Notes under the pieces: generated by a model
What the model was told of the DNA's origin: nothing
Databases searched by the model: none
The model's input: the letters and a program-made list of their open reading frames with translations, nothing else
Part shown: positions 1-7,162 of the stretch, piece after piece
How positions within the stretch are numbered: position 1 is the stretch's first letter
How the letters are laid out: every line of letters starts with the position of its first letter
Translations under genes and position numbers: made by a program
Source: UMGS172 sp964634675
Lineage (GTDB): Bacteria; Bacillota; Clostridia; Oscillospirales; Acutalibacteraceae
Assembly: GCA_964634675.1 (NCBI GenBank)
Contig: CAZWLH010000070.1
Coordinates: 1 to 7,759, forward strand
Direction: 5' to 3'
DNA length: 7,759 nucleotides

Positions 1-48
1 GTTCATATCGGTGAACAGGGAGGTTTAGTGTTTATGTGTTTATATTAT

Positions 49-1122
49 TTAAATGAGAATAACGCCTATAACATTATAAGAAGAATTGTTCAAAAGCTCA
101 AGTGTTGCTTTAAAGCTTTTGTGTAATGTAGTTCCTTTGCGTTCGATCAAAATAACCGAACTGCATTCCTTGATTTTCGAATATTCATCAAAGGAGTTTG
201 ATATGTCGGAAGCGGTCTTGATATTTTCGTTTCCGAGGTTTGACGCGATTTCAACCGATGCCTTCTTCAATGCCTTGGAATCGGAGCTGGTGACAACGGC
301 AAGGGTATCAAGCGGTATTTCGCTTAAGTGATGTGAAACGGCATCGGCGGCAAATTTGCTTTTGTCACATTTGTGCTCCGACGAGTCATCGAGCACATTG
401 AGCCCATACTCGCTGAAATCCGACTTTGATGCAACAGAGGGATTAACGAGAACGTAAAGCATTATTACGATGATCGAGACCACAGCGCCGATTATTGCAA
501 ATGCAATTGCCGTTACGACGGGATTCTTCGAGAGAAGACCGCCGGTAGAGGTTGTTGTCTCAATAGGAATGGAGGTTCCTCCAAGTGCTTCATAGCCGCC
601 GATATCGGGAATGGCCGCAGCAATGCTTTCGGTAAAATACATATCGATGTAAAGAATGACCTTTTCTGAAAATTCTTTGGACAGAACCTTTGTGTACACA
701 TTAACCGTAGACGAATCGGCAACTAAGTTGACGGTGTATTTGTCATTCAGCACGGTGTAGCTGAAATCGGCTTTCGAATAGCTACGCTCGGTAAAGGCAC
801 AAATGTCCTCGGGTGTATAGTCATTCAGCAGGTGCTGAAGAACAAAATCCTTGCAGATGTCGCTCTTTAAAAGAGCAATTGCGTTATTGGCACAGGCCTT
901 GTTACGCTCAAAATCGCTTACGGCGTTTTGGTCGCTGCTTTTTTCGGCTGTTATAAGGTAATTTTTAGAGGTTGAATAGTATACCTCCGATGCGATCCCG
1001 TCACCGAAGATTATGCTTATGATGAAGCCTATCAAGGCAAAAGCGACAATTACCGCCAAAGCCGAAACCGCAAAGTGCTTTATGCCGCACATTATTTCTT
1101 TTAATCCGAAGTGTTTAAGCAT
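49..1122 (-). CDS. Wzz-like chain-length regulator fused to a degenerate BY-kinase-like domain
   Basis: Predicted membrane co-polymerase influencing polysaccharide chain length with Wzy. The 357 residues have a first helix at about 17-39, an extracellular region at 40-200 (three Cys at 77, 90 and 108) and a second helix at about 201-227: the Wzz/CapA/YveK layout. After helix 2, ASKSDFSEYGLNVL (231-244) matches the linker that leads into bacterial tyrosine kinases. LAVVTSSDSKALKKASVEIA (274-293) lines up with the kinase P-loop strand but lacks the GxxxxGK[ST] glycines. SSVILIERKGTTLHKSFKAT (321-340) and YNVIGVILI (349-357) resemble the last strands of that fold. No Walker A' or B aspartates and no Tyr-rich tail are seen, so it is probably not an active kinase. 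The ATG overlaps the wzy stop by eight bases. AAGGAG lies 11 bases upstream, a rather long spacing. Wzz identity is fairly sure; the kinase relationship is inference. Confidence 0.82.
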   Translation of the reverse strand: MLKHFGLKEIMCGIKHFAVSALAVIVAFALIGFIISIIFGDGIASEVYYSTSKNYLITAEKSSDQNAVSDFERNKACANNAIALLKSDICKDFVLQHLLNDYTPEDICAFTERSYSKADFSYTVLNDKYTVNLVADSSTVNVYTKVLSKEFSEKVILYIDMYFTESIAAAIPDIGGYEALGGTSIPIETTTSTGGLLSKNPVVTAIAFAIIGAVVSIIVIMLYVLVNPSVASKSDFSEYGLNVLDDSSEHKCDKSKFAADAVSHHLSEIPLDTLAVVTSSDSKALKKASVEIASNLGNENIKTASDISNSFDEYSKIKECSSVILIERKGTTLHKSFKATLELLNNSSYNVIGVILI

Positions 1123-2647
1123 TTCGATTACAGCTCCTTGTATGTTTTAAATTTAGGTTGTTTGATGTGTTGTATGATAACACCTTTGCACAGAAGAAGC
1201 AAAAGGCGACCGCCAGCCAAAACTGAACCGTGAACAAAAACGTCAGCCAATCGGTCGCTTCGGCACGCGGAATAAGAAAGATGCTTGTAAGACAGGTCAG
1301 GATTACCGTCCGAGTAAGAACTCCTTTGCCAATAAGCCGGACAAACCCGACCATAAGAGCGCCTAGTACTGTGCTGAATAGTATGATGCCGATAAAGCCC
1401 ATATCTGCATAGGTCTCAAGCAAATACGATGAGCCGTAGCCGTGACCGCTGAGATAATCGGGGTGAACGATATACGACATACTGTGTGCAAATGAATTGC
1501 CGTAAACTGCGTGTATAACGCTGTTCTGCGTTCCGATCGGCATTGCACCGAAGAGCGCAGCGGCTATCGAACCGTGCAGGAAGTAATCAATGATACCGCC
1601 GAAGGTATATATTTTAGGCACTTCATTCGGAAGCTCGGGAATCGCTTCAAATGCCTTATGCATAACATCAAACGAGACACCCTGTTTATAGAAGAAATCG
1701 ACTATACTGTCCCAAATTCCCAAGCTTGCGGTTTCACCGTCTCTGATATAATTATAGGCCGAGAGAAACAGCAAGGCGAACGGAATTGCGATTATTATAC
1801 ACAGTCGTTCTTTTTTGCCTATCCATTTATCACGGTCACCAATTATGTCACGTACTATAAAGTAGAGCAGTGAGAATAACACATTCTGCACAATGGGATT
1901 TCTCATTCCTATTATCAAAGAGGGAACAGCCGAAAGAACATAAAATGTCAGGCAGAGAAAAGCCGGCTTCTTTTTCGGAAGTGTTGCAAGGAATATGCAC
2001 AAAGCATATCTCATCATTGAGCCTAAGGCTCTGATATAGACCGGCATCGTGGTTTCGAAGGAAGAGTAGTATTCCTCATAGCCGCGTCCTTGCATAAAGA
2101 CGAGCTTTTCGGCCTCCAGCGCAAAGAAAGCAACAAGTGTTAAAACAAAAAATGCCACAGAAACAAAAGATAAGGTATAATTAAATCCCGCTTTGTCGGT
2201 GGTATCGAATATCGGCTTCGGTACGGCATTGGACTTGCGCTTTGCAAATTTATTTGAAAGATATGCACCGAATCTTATACATACCATTGTCACAAACAGC
2301 GCGCATAAAACAAATGTAACGGTTTTATGCTCATAACTCCACCACCATTCATAGCCTTTGAAAAGGCCGATGGTCGGTCGTGAAATCAAAAACGTAAAAA
2401 GTGTAATATGAAAAAAGAAGCATATTACCGAGGTTTTCCATTGCAGACAAAAATGAAGGATATTGCATAAAAAGAGCAACAGTATACCGCAAACCGATAC
2501 ATTATAATTTCCGATAAGAAAACCGATTATAAAAACACCGACGGATGAAACAATCAGCGAATAATCCGTAAAATACAATATTTTTTTCAAACAGTCATAC
2601 CTCACATTAAGAGACACCGACAAGACGATCCTGATATAAAAGGGCAT
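1115..2647 (-). CDS. wzy: Wzy-type O-antigen/capsule repeat-unit polymerase
   Basis: Predicted membrane polymerase joining repeat units on the outer face of the membrane. It has 510 residues and roughly 10-12 hydrophobic helices. A long hydrophilic outer loop at about 300-400 holds features typical of Wzy proteins: YNYIRDGE (298-305), FFYKQGVSFDVMH (318-330) and HGYGSSYLLETYADMGFIG (402-420). The IIGMRNPIV motif is at 246-254. Wzy proteins vary greatly in sequence, so the call rests on topology, these motifs and its place right after Wzx. The start is uncertain. The ATG at 2647 has a poor binding site, whereas a TTG at 2590 (giving MKKILYFTDYSL) has GAGGT eight bases upstream and would shorten the protein to 491 residues. 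The frame is open back to a stop at 2732-2734 but holds no earlier start codon. The stop overlaps the start of the next gene by eight bases. Confidence 0.88.
   Translation of the reverse strand: MPFYIRIVLSVSLNVRYDCLKKILYFTDYSLIVSSVGVFIIGFLIGNYNVSVCGILLLFLCNILHFCLQWKTSVICFFFHITLFTFLISRPTIGLFKGYEWWWSYEHKTVTFVLCALFVTMVCIRFGAYLSNKFAKRKSNAVPKPIFDTTDKAGFNYTLSFVSVAFFVLTLVAFFALEAEKLVFMQGRGYEEYYSSFETTMPVYIRALGSMMRYALCIFLATLPKKKPAFLCLTFYVLSAVPSLIIGMRNPIVQNVLFSLLYFIVRDIIGDRDKWIGKKERLCIIIAIPFALLFLSAYNYIRDGETASLGIWDSIVDFFYKQGVSFDVMHKAFEAIPELPNEVPKIYTFGGIIDYFLHGSIAAALFGAMPIGTQNSVIHAVYGNSFAHSMSYIVHPDYLSGHGYGSSYLLETYADMGFIGIILFSTVLGALMVGFVRLIGKGVLTRTVILTCLTSIFLIPRAEATDWLTFLFTVQFWLAVAFCFFCAKVLSYNTSNNLNLKHTRSCNRNA
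2599..2603 (-). promoter_or_regulatory. Candidate ribosome binding site for a TTG start of Wzy
   Basis: GAGGT on the minus strand, eight bases before an in-frame TTG at 2590-2588. It is a better Shine-Dalgarno match than anything in front of the ATG at 2647, where the nearest purine-rich run (GGAAAG) ends eleven bases away. It would make the wzx-wzy spacer 118 bases. Confidence 0.45.
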
Positions 2648-2690
2648 GTTTGCGGTGCTTTCCGGCTTTAACTCTACCGCAGGTGCCGGA
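2648..2690 (-). promoter_or_regulatory. Two interleaved inverted repeats before Wzy (possible pseudoknot leader)
   Basis: In the transcript, UCCGGC (2690-2685) can pair with GCCGGA (2666-2661), and UGCGGU (2681-2676) can pair with ACCGCA (2656-2651). The two perfect 6-bp stems interleave, with connectors of 3, 9 and 4 bases, which is the order of an H-type pseudoknot. The last stem ends three bases before the ATG at 2647, and the only weak Shine-Dalgarno-like run lies between the stems. It could limit Wzy translation, but chance pairing in a short GC-rich spacer is possible. Confidence 0.3.
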
Positions 2691-2708
2691 TATACGGTCT
2701 TGTTCGCT

Positions 2709-4232
2709 TCAGGCGCTGCGCTTGAATATGCCTAAAATCATTTTGAAAATTGATTTTATCTGCTCGGCTTCGAACAGATAATTGACTGCCAGGATCGAGA
2801 TCAATGATGCTGAACCGATGGCAACACCGGAGCACAGGAAGGCTAACCAGCTGTCGGTTACCTGCGGTAAAAATGCTATTCCGCAGTAAATTATAAGGGC
2901 TATCACCGCAAAGTTTCGCACTAAGCGGAACAGGGTGGTTTTCAGCGTGCCGTTAAGAAAGCGCTTTGATGAATAAAGTATGATGTCGGTCGTTCTGTAA
3001 AGATACGAACAACTGAGACCGATCATAACTCCCACAAGACCGAGCTTCGGTGTCAATGCGACCGATATGCCGATATTGATAACCATTTCCAAAATCGCAC
3101 GGCCGCAGGTCTCCTTATAGTGACCTGCACCCGAAATCAAGGTCAGTCCCGGAGTGCGTATTGCCTGTAAAATTCCCGAAAGCGAGAACAAAAACACAAG
3201 CGACCAACGTGTGTATACAACACCGTCGGTAAAGCCGGCGCTGTAAAGATGTACGAACGGATAGAGCAACACCGCCATACAGGAATAAAAAACAAAAATC
3301 ATTATAAACATTATCATCTCAAAGGAAGAATAGCTTTTTTTGAGAGTGTCGTATTCTCCGGCTGAAATGACCTGTCCGAAGCTCGGTGTCAGACTGTTTG
3401 TAAGTGATGTAAGCAGTCCCGAGAGGGCATAGGACACAAGCGTATAAACACTGTAAACGCTGACCTCCGAAAGTCCGTCCTTATACATAACGGTAATAAG
3501 TATTACCGCAATGTTGCTCGAAATGGTGCCGACTATCTGATGAACAAGTGCCGAATTGCGCTGAGAAACGGCATCCGTTGCAGGCGGTGCGTTAAATCGA
3601 TAGTTAGGATACTTGAGCTTGCAGTATATAATAGCCGCAAGACTTCTTAAAATATAAATAACGGACGCAGTTGACTTTACGGAAAGTGCAGAGCTTCCGA
3701 GCTTGATTTGCAATATGGAAACCGCTGTCATTACTACGGTGCCCAGAATTTGTATAAGATAAAGAACGTATCCTCTTTGGTCGGCCATCAGCAAAACACG
3801 GTATTTGCCGAGAAAAAAGTAATCGACAAGACCGGTTACCGATAAGACCAGAACCATAACACGTATAAAGGTGATATCATTGATTTCGTTATCGACTATA
3901 TACGGATAGAATATCACAAGAGCGGCAACGAGACCGGCAAATATCAGTCCGGAGCGGAGGTAGAATTTCTTTGTTGCCGACAGTATTCCGTTTATGCTGT
4001 CTGTATCGTCGTTGACAAGCGGTTTGTACAGTGCCACGGTCGATGCGGCACCGACACCTGCTTCAACGAGGCTCAAATAGCTTATGAACTGCGATATCGA
4101 AGACACCAAGCCGTTCACGCTTGAGCCGAAGGCTGCGATGAAAAATCTCGGCACAAGAAGTCCCGAAATTGCCAATGCAAGCTGTAAGGTCAAGCTTGAC
4201 AGTGCATTGATAAATGCCTGACGTGTACGCAT
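2709..4232 (-). CDS. wzx: Wzx-type polysaccharide flippase (MOP superfamily)
   Basis: Predicted to flip the undecaprenyl-linked repeat unit across the cytoplasmic membrane. The 507-residue product is hydrophobic almost throughout, with about 12-14 membrane helices, the usual size and layout for RfbX/Wzx-like exporters. The N-terminal region, with LLVPRFFIAAFGSSVNGLVS (about 25-44), LSLVEAGVGAAST and ALYKPL, strongly resembles Firmicute capsule flippases as I recall them. A polar cytoplasmic loop lies near 206-230 and a short basic tail ends FKRSA. The open frame reaches back to a TTG at 4307 inside the Stealth gene, but the ATG at 4232 has AAAGGA seven bases upstream and starts MRTRQAFINALSS, so I use it. 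That leaves a 34-base spacer after the Stealth stop. Substrate specificity cannot be read from sequence. Confidence 0.93.
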   Translation of the reverse strand: MRTRQAFINALSSLTLQLALAISGLLVPRFFIAAFGSSVNGLVSSISQFISYLSLVEAGVGAASTVALYKPLVNDDTDSINGILSATKKFYLRSGLIFAGLVAALVIFYPYIVDNEINDITFIRVMVLVLSVTGLVDYFFLGKYRVLLMADQRGYVLYLIQILGTVVMTAVSILQIKLGSSALSVKSTASVIYILRSLAAIIYCKLKYPNYRFNAPPATDAVSQRNSALVHQIVGTISSNIAVILITVMYKDGLSEVSVYSVYTLVSYALSGLLTSLTNSLTPSFGQVISAGEYDTLKKSYSSFEMIMFIMIFVFYSCMAVLLYPFVHLYSAGFTDGVVYTRWSLVFLFSLSGILQAIRTPGLTLISGAGHYKETCGRAILEMVINIGISVALTPKLGLVGVMIGLSCSYLYRTTDIILYSSKRFLNGTLKTTLFRLVRNFAVIALIIYCGIAFLPQVTDSWLAFLCSGVAIGSASLISILAVNYLFEAEQIKSIFKMILGIFKRSA

Positions 4233-4239
4233 TATGAAT

Positions 4240-4245
4240 TCCTTT
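4240..4245 (-). promoter_or_regulatory. Ribosome binding site deciding the Wzx start
   Basis: AAAGGA on the minus strand, seven bases before the ATG at 4232-4230. It lies just after the TAA stop of the Stealth gene at 4267 and supports this start over the upstream TTG at 4307, which would overlap the Stealth gene. Confidence 0.75.
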
Positions 4246-4266
4246 CGTTTGAGTGGATCCCGAATA

Positions 4267-5274
4267 TTAAAGCTCAAAGCTTGACTTTTCGGGCAAAATG
4301 TTATCAAGCAACTCCTTTACAAGGTCACGTGTTGCTTCGAAATTTTCGATTTCGTTTCGATCATTTAAGCATATTATGGGATTTTTCGGTGATATTATCT
4401 TTTCGAGCTCCGTGTGAGGGAGAGCAAGGTTGACCGAAAGACACCTGTCATACCTCGGAGTGAAATTACCCTCACAAAGTTGCCACATTTTAAACAAAAA
4501 CTGTGCAACGTCACGGGTATCTCTGAAGCGGTGGGATGTTGTTTCGGTAAGCAGCTCATGCTCCTTTTCCCACAAAGTACGCCAAGTTTGCTTTAAGTAT
4601 GATGCAGGGCCGTGTGCGCGGTAAAAGCCGGGAATATAAGCCCACGGCATAAGGCAGACGGTTCTTATCAAATGCTTTCCGTATTTCGGGTTGAACCACT
4701 TGGTGAAATGTCCTTTTATGACCTCGTTTTTGCTGAAATGTCGGTTTATAACATTGACAGCATTCCACACGGGGATATCGACTGTATCCTCGAAAGGCTC
4801 AACGGGAGATAAAGCGGCTATGTCACAGGGAAGACCGTTTTTGAAAAAATATTCCTCTTTTAAAGGCTTTAAGAAAAAAATATCATCGTTCAGATAGACG
4901 AAGTGTTCACTCAAATCGGGTATTTTATGAAGATTGACTTCAAAAGGATTACAGCTGAAAAGCGGCAAATATTTTTCATCGATAAAATCCTTGTGGCATA
5001 CAATATTGAGCTTCGGATTATCGGTGTTCAGCCATTTCGGCAGATGACCGTAGGTTATAAAATGTATTTTATTGACCCAAGGAGTGAACTTTTCGATACC
5101 CCTGAAAACATATTGAAGATTATCCCAATCCCTGAAACGTGAAACGCTCGAATCGGCAGAGGTTTCGGGAGAAAACATAGCCTTATCCCTTTGCCAATCG
5201 GGATCGCTTCCGTCGACCCAGGGCAGTACAAAATCAATTTTAAAATCTTCGTTCAAAGCAGGTGCTTTAGGCAT
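4267..5274 (-). CDS. Stealth-family capsular polysaccharide phosphotransferase
   Basis: Stealth proteins transfer a sugar-1-phosphate (or polyol phosphate) group to a growing glycan, making phosphodiester links. Known members include bacterial SacB, XcbA and streptococcal WefC, and human GNPTAB. The 335 residues show the conserved regions in order: CR1 IDFVLPWVDGSDPDW (13-27); CR2 from RFRDWDNLQYVFRGIEKF (46-63) through GHLPKWLN and HKDFIDEKYLPLF to FVYLNDDIFF (125-134); CR3 around VIKGHFTKWFNPKYG to HGPASYLKQTW (185-231); CR4 HRFRDTRDVAQFLF (248-261) to ICLND (301-305). No signal peptide or membrane helix is seen, so it should act in the cytoplasm. An in-frame ATG at 5316 exists, but AAAGGAT sits six bases before the ATG at 5274, which also leaves a normal four-base spacer after the upstream stop. 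The phosphosugar donor is unknown. Confidence 0.94.
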   Translation of the reverse strand: MPKAPALNEDFKIDFVLPWVDGSDPDWQRDKAMFSPETSADSSVSRFRDWDNLQYVFRGIEKFTPWVNKIHFITYGHLPKWLNTDNPKLNIVCHKDFIDEKYLPLFSCNPFEVNLHKIPDLSEHFVYLNDDIFFLKPLKEEYFFKNGLPCDIAALSPVEPFEDTVDIPVWNAVNVINRHFSKNEVIKGHFTKWFNPKYGKHLIRTVCLMPWAYIPGFYRAHGPASYLKQTWRTLWEKEHELLTETTSHRFRDTRDVAQFLFKMWQLCEGNFTPRYDRCLSVNLALPHTELEKIISPKNPIICLNDRNEIENFEATRDLVKELLDNILPEKSSFEL

Positions 5275-5278
5275 ATGA

Positions 5279-6148
5279 TCATCCTTTTTGTTTTCTTTGA
5301 ATAAGTTGCTTTGCATCCCACATCAATATGAGCAGCTTTAAAGCAAGGTACATTTTACTGTCGGCGAACTTGATGAAGATCCGTTTCGCCAAAGGAATGT
5401 CGTGATAATATTTGTTGGTTCTCCACTTAGGAAAGCGGGCTGCAAAAACATCGACGTTTTTCTTAAGCTCACTGCGCTTATAACCGGCACGGAGCATTAT
5501 CATATTCATTCCGTACATCAGCTCATTTATCGCTCTGTATTCAAGCTCGGGTTCAAAGCCGCTCGAGGAAAGCTCGATCATACGGTTAACGGTTTTCGGA
5601 AAAAAAGAAACGTCAACTCCGCGGTAATTTGTGTTCGAAAGGGAAGAGGAGCGCTGAAAATAGTGATACATCGCTTTTTTTACGATGGATATTTTAGAGG
5701 TCTTGGTAAGCATGGGGATCACGGTCGCTATATCCTCGGAACGCCAAATGTCCTCGGGGAACATAATGCCGTTATCCTTAAAAAGAGATGCTTTGAAAAG
5801 CCTTGTACAGGCGCAGGAATCGCTGTGTGCGATNNNNNNNNNNNNNNNNNNNNNNNNNNNNNNNNNNNNNNNNNNNNNNNNNNNNNNNNNNNNNNNNNNN
5901 NNNNNNNNNNNNNNNNNNNNNNNNNNNNNNNNNGAAAGACCGCCGTTTTGCGGTCTTTGAATGAAGATACATTTGTTCGGTGCTTTGCCTGCATACTCAG
6001 CGGCAACGGCCGCACTTCCGTCCGACGAGCAATCGTCGACAAGCAATATTTCGATATTCTCATAGGTTTGCGAAAGCAGCGAGTCAATACATCTGCCGAG
6101 ATAATCCTTTACATTATATATGGGAACTATAATCGAGACCTTATCCAT
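5279..6148 (-). CDS. Family 2 glycosyltransferase (EpsJ/CpsJ-like), interrupted by assembly gap
   Basis: A second cytoplasmic glycosyltransferase for the repeat unit. The N-terminal 71 residues are a classic GT2 start: VSIIVPIYNVKDYLGRCIDSL, then VDDCSSDGS (37-45) for the nucleotide site, ending QNGGL. The base pair before the gap is TC, so the next residue is Ser whatever follows, completing the family motif NGGLS. After the gap the sequence resumes with SDSCACTRLFKASLF, FPEDIWRSEDIATVIPML (the ED base region) and YHYFQRSSSLSNTNY, typical of the second half of this family. The DxD metal motif must lie in the missing part. Both flanks are in the same frame only because the placeholder is 100 bases long. 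The real gap is probably longer, or the halves could belong to two genes. AGAGGT lies five bases before the ATG. The TGA stop is four bases upstream of the next start. Confidence 0.85.
   Translation of the reverse strand: MDKVSIIVPIYNVKDYLGRCIDSLLSQTYENIEILLVDDCSSDGSAAVAAEYAGKAPNKCIFIQRPQNGGLXXXXXXXXXXXXXXXXXXXXXXXXXXXXXXXXXXIAHSDSCACTRLFKASLFKDNGIMFPEDIWRSEDIATVIPMLTKTSKISIVKKAMYHYFQRSSSLSNTNYRGVDVSFFPKTVNRMIELSSSGFEPELEYRAINELMYGMNMIMLRAGYKRSELKKNVDVFAARFPKWRTNKYYHDIPLAKRIFIKFADSKMYLALKLLILMWDAKQLIQRKQKG
5281..5287 (-). promoter_or_regulatory. Ribosome binding site deciding the Stealth start
   Basis: On the minus strand AAAGGAT precedes the ATG at 5274-5272 by six bases and overlaps the TGA stop of the upstream glycosyltransferase (5281-5279). 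The upstream in-frame ATG at 5316 is preceded only by GATGTGGG and would force a 38-base overlap, so 5274 is preferred. Confidence 0.75.
5834..5933. other. Assembly gap, exactly 100 N
   Basis: A run of exactly 100 N, the usual placeholder for a scaffold join of unknown length. It sits inside the GT2 gene between NGGL(S) and the IAHSDSC stretch. In recalled EpsJ-type proteins these two points are separated by roughly 85-95 residues. Here only 33 whole codons plus the third base of the Ser codon are represented, so the true missing length is likely nearer 250-300 bases if a single gene is present. Confidence 0.98.
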
Positions 6149-6151
6149 AGC

Positions 6152-7153
6152 TTACCTCTTGATTTTTTTTACCCAAAACGGCATTTCGATAATTCCCTTC
6201 AAGGTGCCGATACCGTAGCTCAAGTGCAGCGAGAAAAACAGAAACGGCAACAGAAGGTTTGTGAAGCTGAAGCGGTGGGTGAATATTTCAAATACCGACA
6301 TCACGGCAATAAGAAGTCCGTATGCCGACCACATAACTGCCGACAAAAGAGGAAACCCCAAAAGTGCCGATACCGTTGTGAAAATAATGCCTAAAACAAA
6401 TGCAAATGGAACAAAGTGGAAGAGAGAAAAGCATTTGGGATTTACACCCATAGTTTTTCCTATCCAATAGCCGTTGAGAAACTTTTGACGCAGCATTTTC
6501 GAAAAACTGCTGCGTGTGTGCTGAAACGAGACTATATCCGGCTCAAAGCACATCTTAAATTCGGCGGAATTTATGCGATAGCTCATATCGTTATCCTCGG
6601 TACGGGCTAACAGAGTGTTGTATTTTCCGACCTTATCATAAACCTCTCTGCGGTACATTCCGTGGAACAGCGAACTGACATACTGACGTTTGCTTCCGCT
6701 TCGGTAAGAGGCTATACTGCTGCCGAACATCGACTGCTCGGCTATTAAAAGAGTGTTTTTTAAAGCGGTATCGTCGTCGATTATATTCGGACGCCGACCG
6801 CCGCAAACATATTCTCCGCTTTCGATAACAGCAACGTTTTTCGAAACGAAATCGGACGGGATCGAAGCGTGAGCATCAATTCGCACGACGGTATCGCCGG
6901 TATAATTATCGAGCATAACGTTGCAGCCGAACGGCAGGGTCTTATCCGGATTATCCAAAAGCTTGACACACTTGAAGTCGTTGCAAGAGCTTTTGAATTG
7001 GTCCATTATGGCTTTTGTGCCGTCGGTCGACATACTGTCGATCAGCAAAACCTCAATTTTCTCGTGCGGATAATCCTGATTTTTCAAATCGTTTAAAAGA
7101 CGGGGAAGAGTTGCCTCTTCATTATAAGCAACTATCGCAAATGAAACGGTCAT
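6152..7153 (-). CDS. Family 2 glycosyltransferase, ExoA-like, with C-terminal membrane helices
   Basis: Predicted to transfer a sugar from a nucleotide-sugar donor to the lipid-linked repeat unit on the cytoplasmic face of the membrane. The 333 residues open with the GT-A fold start SFAIVAYNEEATLPRLL (4-20), followed by the donor-site acidic stretch LLIDSMSTDGT (36-46). The metal-binding motif appears as RIDAHA (91-96), a DxH form typical of the ExoA group. FHGMYRREVYDKVG (163-176) and TEDNDMSYR (185-193) supply the acceptor and catalytic-base region. Three hydrophobic helices follow at about 244-265, 267-290 and 298-318, ending HLSYGIGTLKG, also ExoA-like. The start is secure: AGGAG lies six bases upstream of the ATG and overlaps the stop of the dehydratase gene. 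The spacer to that gene is nine bases and to the next gene three. Donor and acceptor sugars are unknown. Confidence 0.93.
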   Translation of the reverse strand: MTVSFAIVAYNEEATLPRLLNDLKNQDYPHEKIEVLLIDSMSTDGTKAIMDQFKSSCNDFKCVKLLDNPDKTLPFGCNVMLDNYTGDTVVRIDAHASIPSDFVSKNVAVIESGEYVCGGRRPNIIDDDTALKNTLLIAEQSMFGSSIASYRSGSKRQYVSSLFHGMYRREVYDKVGKYNTLLARTEDNDMSYRINSAEFKMCFEPDIVSFQHTRSSFSKMLRQKFLNGYWIGKTMGVNPKCFSLFHFVPFAFVLGIIFTTVSALLGFPLLSAVMWSAYGLLIAVMSVFEIFTHRFSFTNLLLPFLFFSLHLSYGIGTLKGIIEMPFWVKKIKR

Positions 7154-7162
7154 TTATTACTC

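Noticed and set aside
1..16. Short inverted repeat GTTCA/TGAAC near the left edge, considered as a terminator after the last gene
   Set aside because: The stem is only 5 bp, the loop 6 bases, and any following U-run would fall outside the window. It cannot be supported.
34..126. 30-codon plus-strand ORF with GGGAGG ten bases upstream of its ATG
   Set aside because: It overlaps the 3' end of the Wzz-like gene in antisense, has no recognisable features and the binding-site match is probably coincidental.
1511..1873. Plus-strand ORF of 120 codons inside wzy
   Set aside because: It is a shadow of the wzy reading frame with low-complexity, unrecognisable translation and no binding site of note.
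2648..2731. Open frame upstream of the wzy ATG, in frame with it, reading as a Pro/Ala/Glu-rich peptide
   Set aside because: It contains no start codon and overlaps the Wzx end. Calling it coding would require a frameshift fusion of Wzx to Wzy, for which there is no evidence.
6204..6375. A 13-base word, GTGCCGATACCGT, occurring twice about 158 bases apart in the ExoA-like gene
   Set aside because: The copies are in different reading frames, and one such match in a window this size is expected by chance.
5402..6394. Long plus-strand open frame of 330 codons opposite the glycosyltransferase genes
   Set aside because: It is antisense to two clear GT2 genes, spans the N run, and its translation shows no domain. 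It arises from codon bias of the real genes.
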